A stretch of DNA of 16,455 bases, from positions 1-16,455 of the forward strand of contig JBEKUI010000079.1 in the NCBI GenBank assembly GCA_049515175.1, given 5' to 3'. Shown one piece after another: positions 14,576 to 16,455 of the stretch. The translations under genes and the position numbers were made by a program. A model generated the notes under the pieces. That model was not told the DNA's origin, ran no database searches, and saw only the letters and a program-made list of their open reading frames with translations. Origin of the DNA: JACQNR01 sp049515175. Lineage in GTDB: Bacteria; Acidobacteriota; Terriglobia; UBA7540. Positions within the stretch are counted from its first letter, which is position 1. Each line of letters opens with the position of its first letter.

Positions 14576-15979
14576 GTGATTCTCGATAACAACAGTTGCG
14601 CGCGAATCCATGAGGCTGCGCTCGAAGTATTGCGCGACGTGGGAACGCGTGTGGACGACGCCTCCGTCGTGGAGTTGCTGCAAAACGCCGGCGCAACAGT
14701 GACGCAGGAGAGGGTCGTTCATATCCCGTCCCGGCTGGTTGATTGGGCGCTGAAGCAGGCGCCGCGCACGGTTCGCATCGCCGATCGTTGCGGTCGGCTT
14801 TGGGAGCTTAGCCCCGGCGAAGGCACGCTGGTGCTGACCGGAAACGCCCTTCACGTCACACGCGGGCACCGCCGAGAAGAGCTGAAGTCTTCGGATTTGT
14901 CGGAACTAGCTCGCATTGTTGACGCTTGCCAGAACATTCACGGCATGGTCGGAACGTCCATCGCGGATGTTCCCGCCCCCTGCCGCGACTTCGTGGGATT
15001 TCGTCTCATGGCGAGTAGCACCGCGAAACATCTTCGCCCTTGCATGTACACGCCGCAGGGCGCTCGCCTCGTCGTCGAGATGGCGCAGGTTCTTGCGGAG
15101 GGGACATCGCTGCGAGAGCGGCCGATTGTGAGCACGGGCTTCAGCGTCATCAGCCCGCTGCACTGGACATCGCTGGCGCTCGCGGTCTTCAAGGAGACCG
15201 CCGGGCAAGGCATTCCGGCAACGATCAATTCCGAGCCGCTCGGCGGCGTCACGGCTCCCGTCACTCTGGCGGGGTGCCTGGTGATAGGTGATGCCGACGT
15301 TCTGAGCGGCTTAGTGATCAACCAACTCCTCGATCCCGGGCGGCCGTGCTTCTACAACCTCGGCTTTGCCCACGTCTTCGACATGGCCTCGACCATTGCC
15401 TTGACCGGGTCGCCGGAGAACGCGTTGCTGCAGGCGGCGGGAGCGGACATGGCCCGCTTCCACGGCCTCCCCTGCGCCGCCTGGATGTCCACCGAATCGA
15501 TGAGTGCGGATTCCCAGGCCGCCTTTGAGAAAATGATGATGGGCCTTGCTCACGCGGCGGCAGGAGTCAACTTCATCTGGGGGGCGGGGAATCTTGAGTG
15601 CACTCTGGCAATGTCACCGGAAGCGTTGATCGTCGACGACGAGATCGCGGGATACTTCCTGCGCTTCGCGCGCGGCATTCCGGTTGATGACGAGAATCTT
15701 GCTCTCGGTGCGATCAAGGAAGTCGGTCTTTCCGGTGACTTCCTGACAGCCGATCATACCATCCGGCATTATCGCCAGGTCCTCAGCCGCACCCAAATGG
15801 CCACTCGCTGCCGGCGCGCGGAATGGGAATCCAAAGGCGCTAAGACGTTCGAAGAGAAGGTTCGGGACAGGCTGCACGACGTGCTTGCTGCTGAACCTAA
15901 GAACTACCTGGATGATCACCAGGAAGCCGAGCTGAAGCGGATTGAAGTGGGCGGACGCTCCACCCTGGCCTCGAAGTGA
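14576..15979 (+). CDS. MttB-family (trimethylamine methyltransferase-like) protein without pyrrolysine
   Basis: With the GTG start this is a 467-residue protein. ARIHEAALEVLRDVGTRVDD (9-28) is the family N-terminus. NSEPLGGVTAPVTLAG in the middle and the C-terminal half containing ADSQAAFEKMMMGLAHAAAG, IWGAGNLE and LIVDDEIAGYFLR are strongly MttB-like. There is no in-frame TAG in the gene, so it belongs to the non-pyrrolysine branch that includes glycine-betaine and other quaternary-amine demethylases. These transfer a methyl group from a quaternary amine to a corrinoid protein; no such protein is visible here. The frame extends upstream to an ATG at 14390, but that stretch overlaps the promoter and looks non-coding. 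Divergent pairing with the URO-D-family gene suggests a shared demethylation job. Substrate unknown. Confidence 0.83.
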   Translation: MILDNNSCARIHEAALEVLRDVGTRVDDASVVELLQNAGATVTQERVVHIPSRLVDWALKQAPRTVRIADRCGRLWELSPGEGTLVLTGNALHVTRGHRREELKSSDLSELARIVDACQNIHGMVGTSIADVPAPCRDFVGFRLMASSTAKHLRPCMYTPQGARLVVEMAQVLAEGTSLRERPIVSTGFSVISPLHWTSLALAVFKETAGQGIPATINSEPLGGVTAPVTLAGCLVIGDADVLSGLVINQLLDPGRPCFYNLGFAHVFDMASTIALTGSPENALLQAAGADMARFHGLPCAAWMSTESMSADSQAAFEKMMMGLAHAAAGVNFIWGAGNLECTLAMSPEALIVDDEIAGYFLRFARGIPVDDENLALGAIKEVGLSGDFLTADHTIRHYRQVLSRTQMATRCRRAEWESKGAKTFEEKVRDRLHDVLAAEPKNYLDDHQEAELKRIEVGGRSTLASK

Positions 15980-16038
15980 GTCGGGGTCTCGATCCAGGCG
16001 GACCTCTCACCCCGTCAGTTCTTGAAGCCTCCGCCGGT

Positions 16039-16067
16039 TTGACTGGTTTTCCTCCCCCCGTTATAGT
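16039..16067 (+). promoter_or_regulatory. Sigma-70-like promoter for valS
   Basis: TTGACT (16039-16044, 5 of 6), a 17-base spacer and TATAGT (16062-16067, 5 of 6) form a strong promoter. Transcription would start near 16074, about 40 bases before the GTG at 16114. This separates valS from the preceding catabolic genes. Confidence 0.6.
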
Positions 16068-16113
16068 AATTAGATTTCAAGCCGTTACGATGTGACTCTG
16101 AGAAGGATTGCGC

Positions 16114-16455
16114 GTGGAACACGAGATCCCGAAGGTCTATTCACCGGAAACCATCGAGCCGCGCTGGGCGCGCGAGTGGGTGGAAAGCAGGCTTTATCAG
16201 CCGTCGGACGATAGCGCTCGCCCTCGTTTCTGCTTGGTGATCCCGCCTCCCAACATCACCGGCTCGCTCCACATGGGGCACATGCTGGAGCACACCGCGA
16301 TCGACATCCTCATGCGCTGGCGCCGCATGAAGGGAGCGAACGTTCTCTGGCTGCCGGGCTCCGACCACGCCGCCATTGCCACGCAGATGATTGTCGAGCG
16401 CGAACTCGGCCGCGAGGCCCTCCTCGATCTCCCGCCCGGGCCCGAGACCGAAAGA
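16114..16455 (+). CDS. valS: Valyl-tRNA synthetase, N-terminal part (3' end outside window)
   Basis: The frame is open for 114 codons to the right edge. It opens with EIPKVYSPETIEPRWAREW, and IPPPNITGSLHMGHMLEH contains the class I HIGH signature as HMGH. The segments LMRWRRMKGANVLWLPGSDH and AAIATQMIVERELG follow, as in ValS; the usual DHAGIATQ reads DHAAIATQ. The enzyme charges tRNA-Val with valine in the cytoplasm. The editing domain and KMSKS loop lie beyond the window. The GTG start has GAAGGA six bases upstream. It is a core chromosomal gene and marks one edge of the catabolic region. Confidence 0.95.
   Translation, partial: MEHEIPKVYSPETIEPRWAREWVESRLYQPSDDSARPRFCLVIPPPNITGSLHMGHMLEHTAIDILMRWRRMKGANVLWLPGSDHAAIATQMIVERELGREALLDLPPGPETER

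Noticed and set aside
14379..14696. N-terminal 106-codon extension of the URO-D-family gene
   Set aside because: The extension is Arg-rich and lacks homology-like character. The family N-terminus TPRERW starts at 14375, next to a GTG with a good ribosome site, and the extension overlaps the MttB-family coding region.
15995..16036. GGCGGA and TCCGCC inverted repeat after the MttB-family gene as a terminator
   Set aside because: The stem is only 6 bp with a loop near 30 bases and there is no T-run after it.

Overview
This GC-rich window most likely comes from an Acidobacteriota chromosome. The main clue is a 1297-residue Oar-type TonB-dependent receptor: a signal peptide, a carboxypeptidase-regulatory-like domain, a plug and a very large barrel, with no SusD partner. 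That receptor type is a hallmark of soil acidobacteria. The taxonomy is inferred from gene content only. The window reads as one glycan and sugar-acid utilisation locus, followed by a methyltransferase pair and the start of the housekeeping gene valS.

Left arm (1-8681, all minus strand). In transcription order it carries the TonB-dependent receptor (8681-4788), a Tat-exported PL26/YetA-like polysaccharide lyase homologue (4607-2025), a beta-propeller glycosidase-like protein joined to the lyase by an ATGA stop/start overlap (2028-700), and a tandem duplicate of the propeller gene cut by the window edge (644-1). This arm would bind, import and cleave a pectin-like glycan, possibly rhamnogalacturonan.

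Centre (8682-9213). This 532-bp divergent control region contains an AT-rich island. It holds a good sigma-70-like promoter for the receptor, several short inverted repeats, and no gene I trust.

Right arm (9214-13303, plus strand). It encodes an SDR oxidoreductase, a DapA-superfamily lyase close to 5-dehydro-4-deoxyglucarate dehydratase, an enolase-superfamily (MR/MLE) acid-sugar dehydratase and a DMT/EamA permease. Oxidation, dehydration and then lyase cleavage or dehydration, plus transport, is the logic of non-phosphorylative sugar-acid catabolism. The DapA-like enzyme keeps its Schiff-base lysine but has lost several other conserved active-site residues.

Far right (13317-15979). A URO-D-family methyltransferase (minus) and an MttB-family trimethylamine-methyltransferase-like protein without pyrrolysine (plus) diverge from a shared 197-bp intergenic region. 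No corrinoid protein is visible. The window ends in the first 114 codons of valS.

Between genes are REP- or MITE-like palindromes. A 73-bp near-perfect palindrome (12249-12321) and a 51-bp one (654-704) share similar CTGTAGCG-type ends, and an unrelated 28-bp hairpin lies at 4715-4742.
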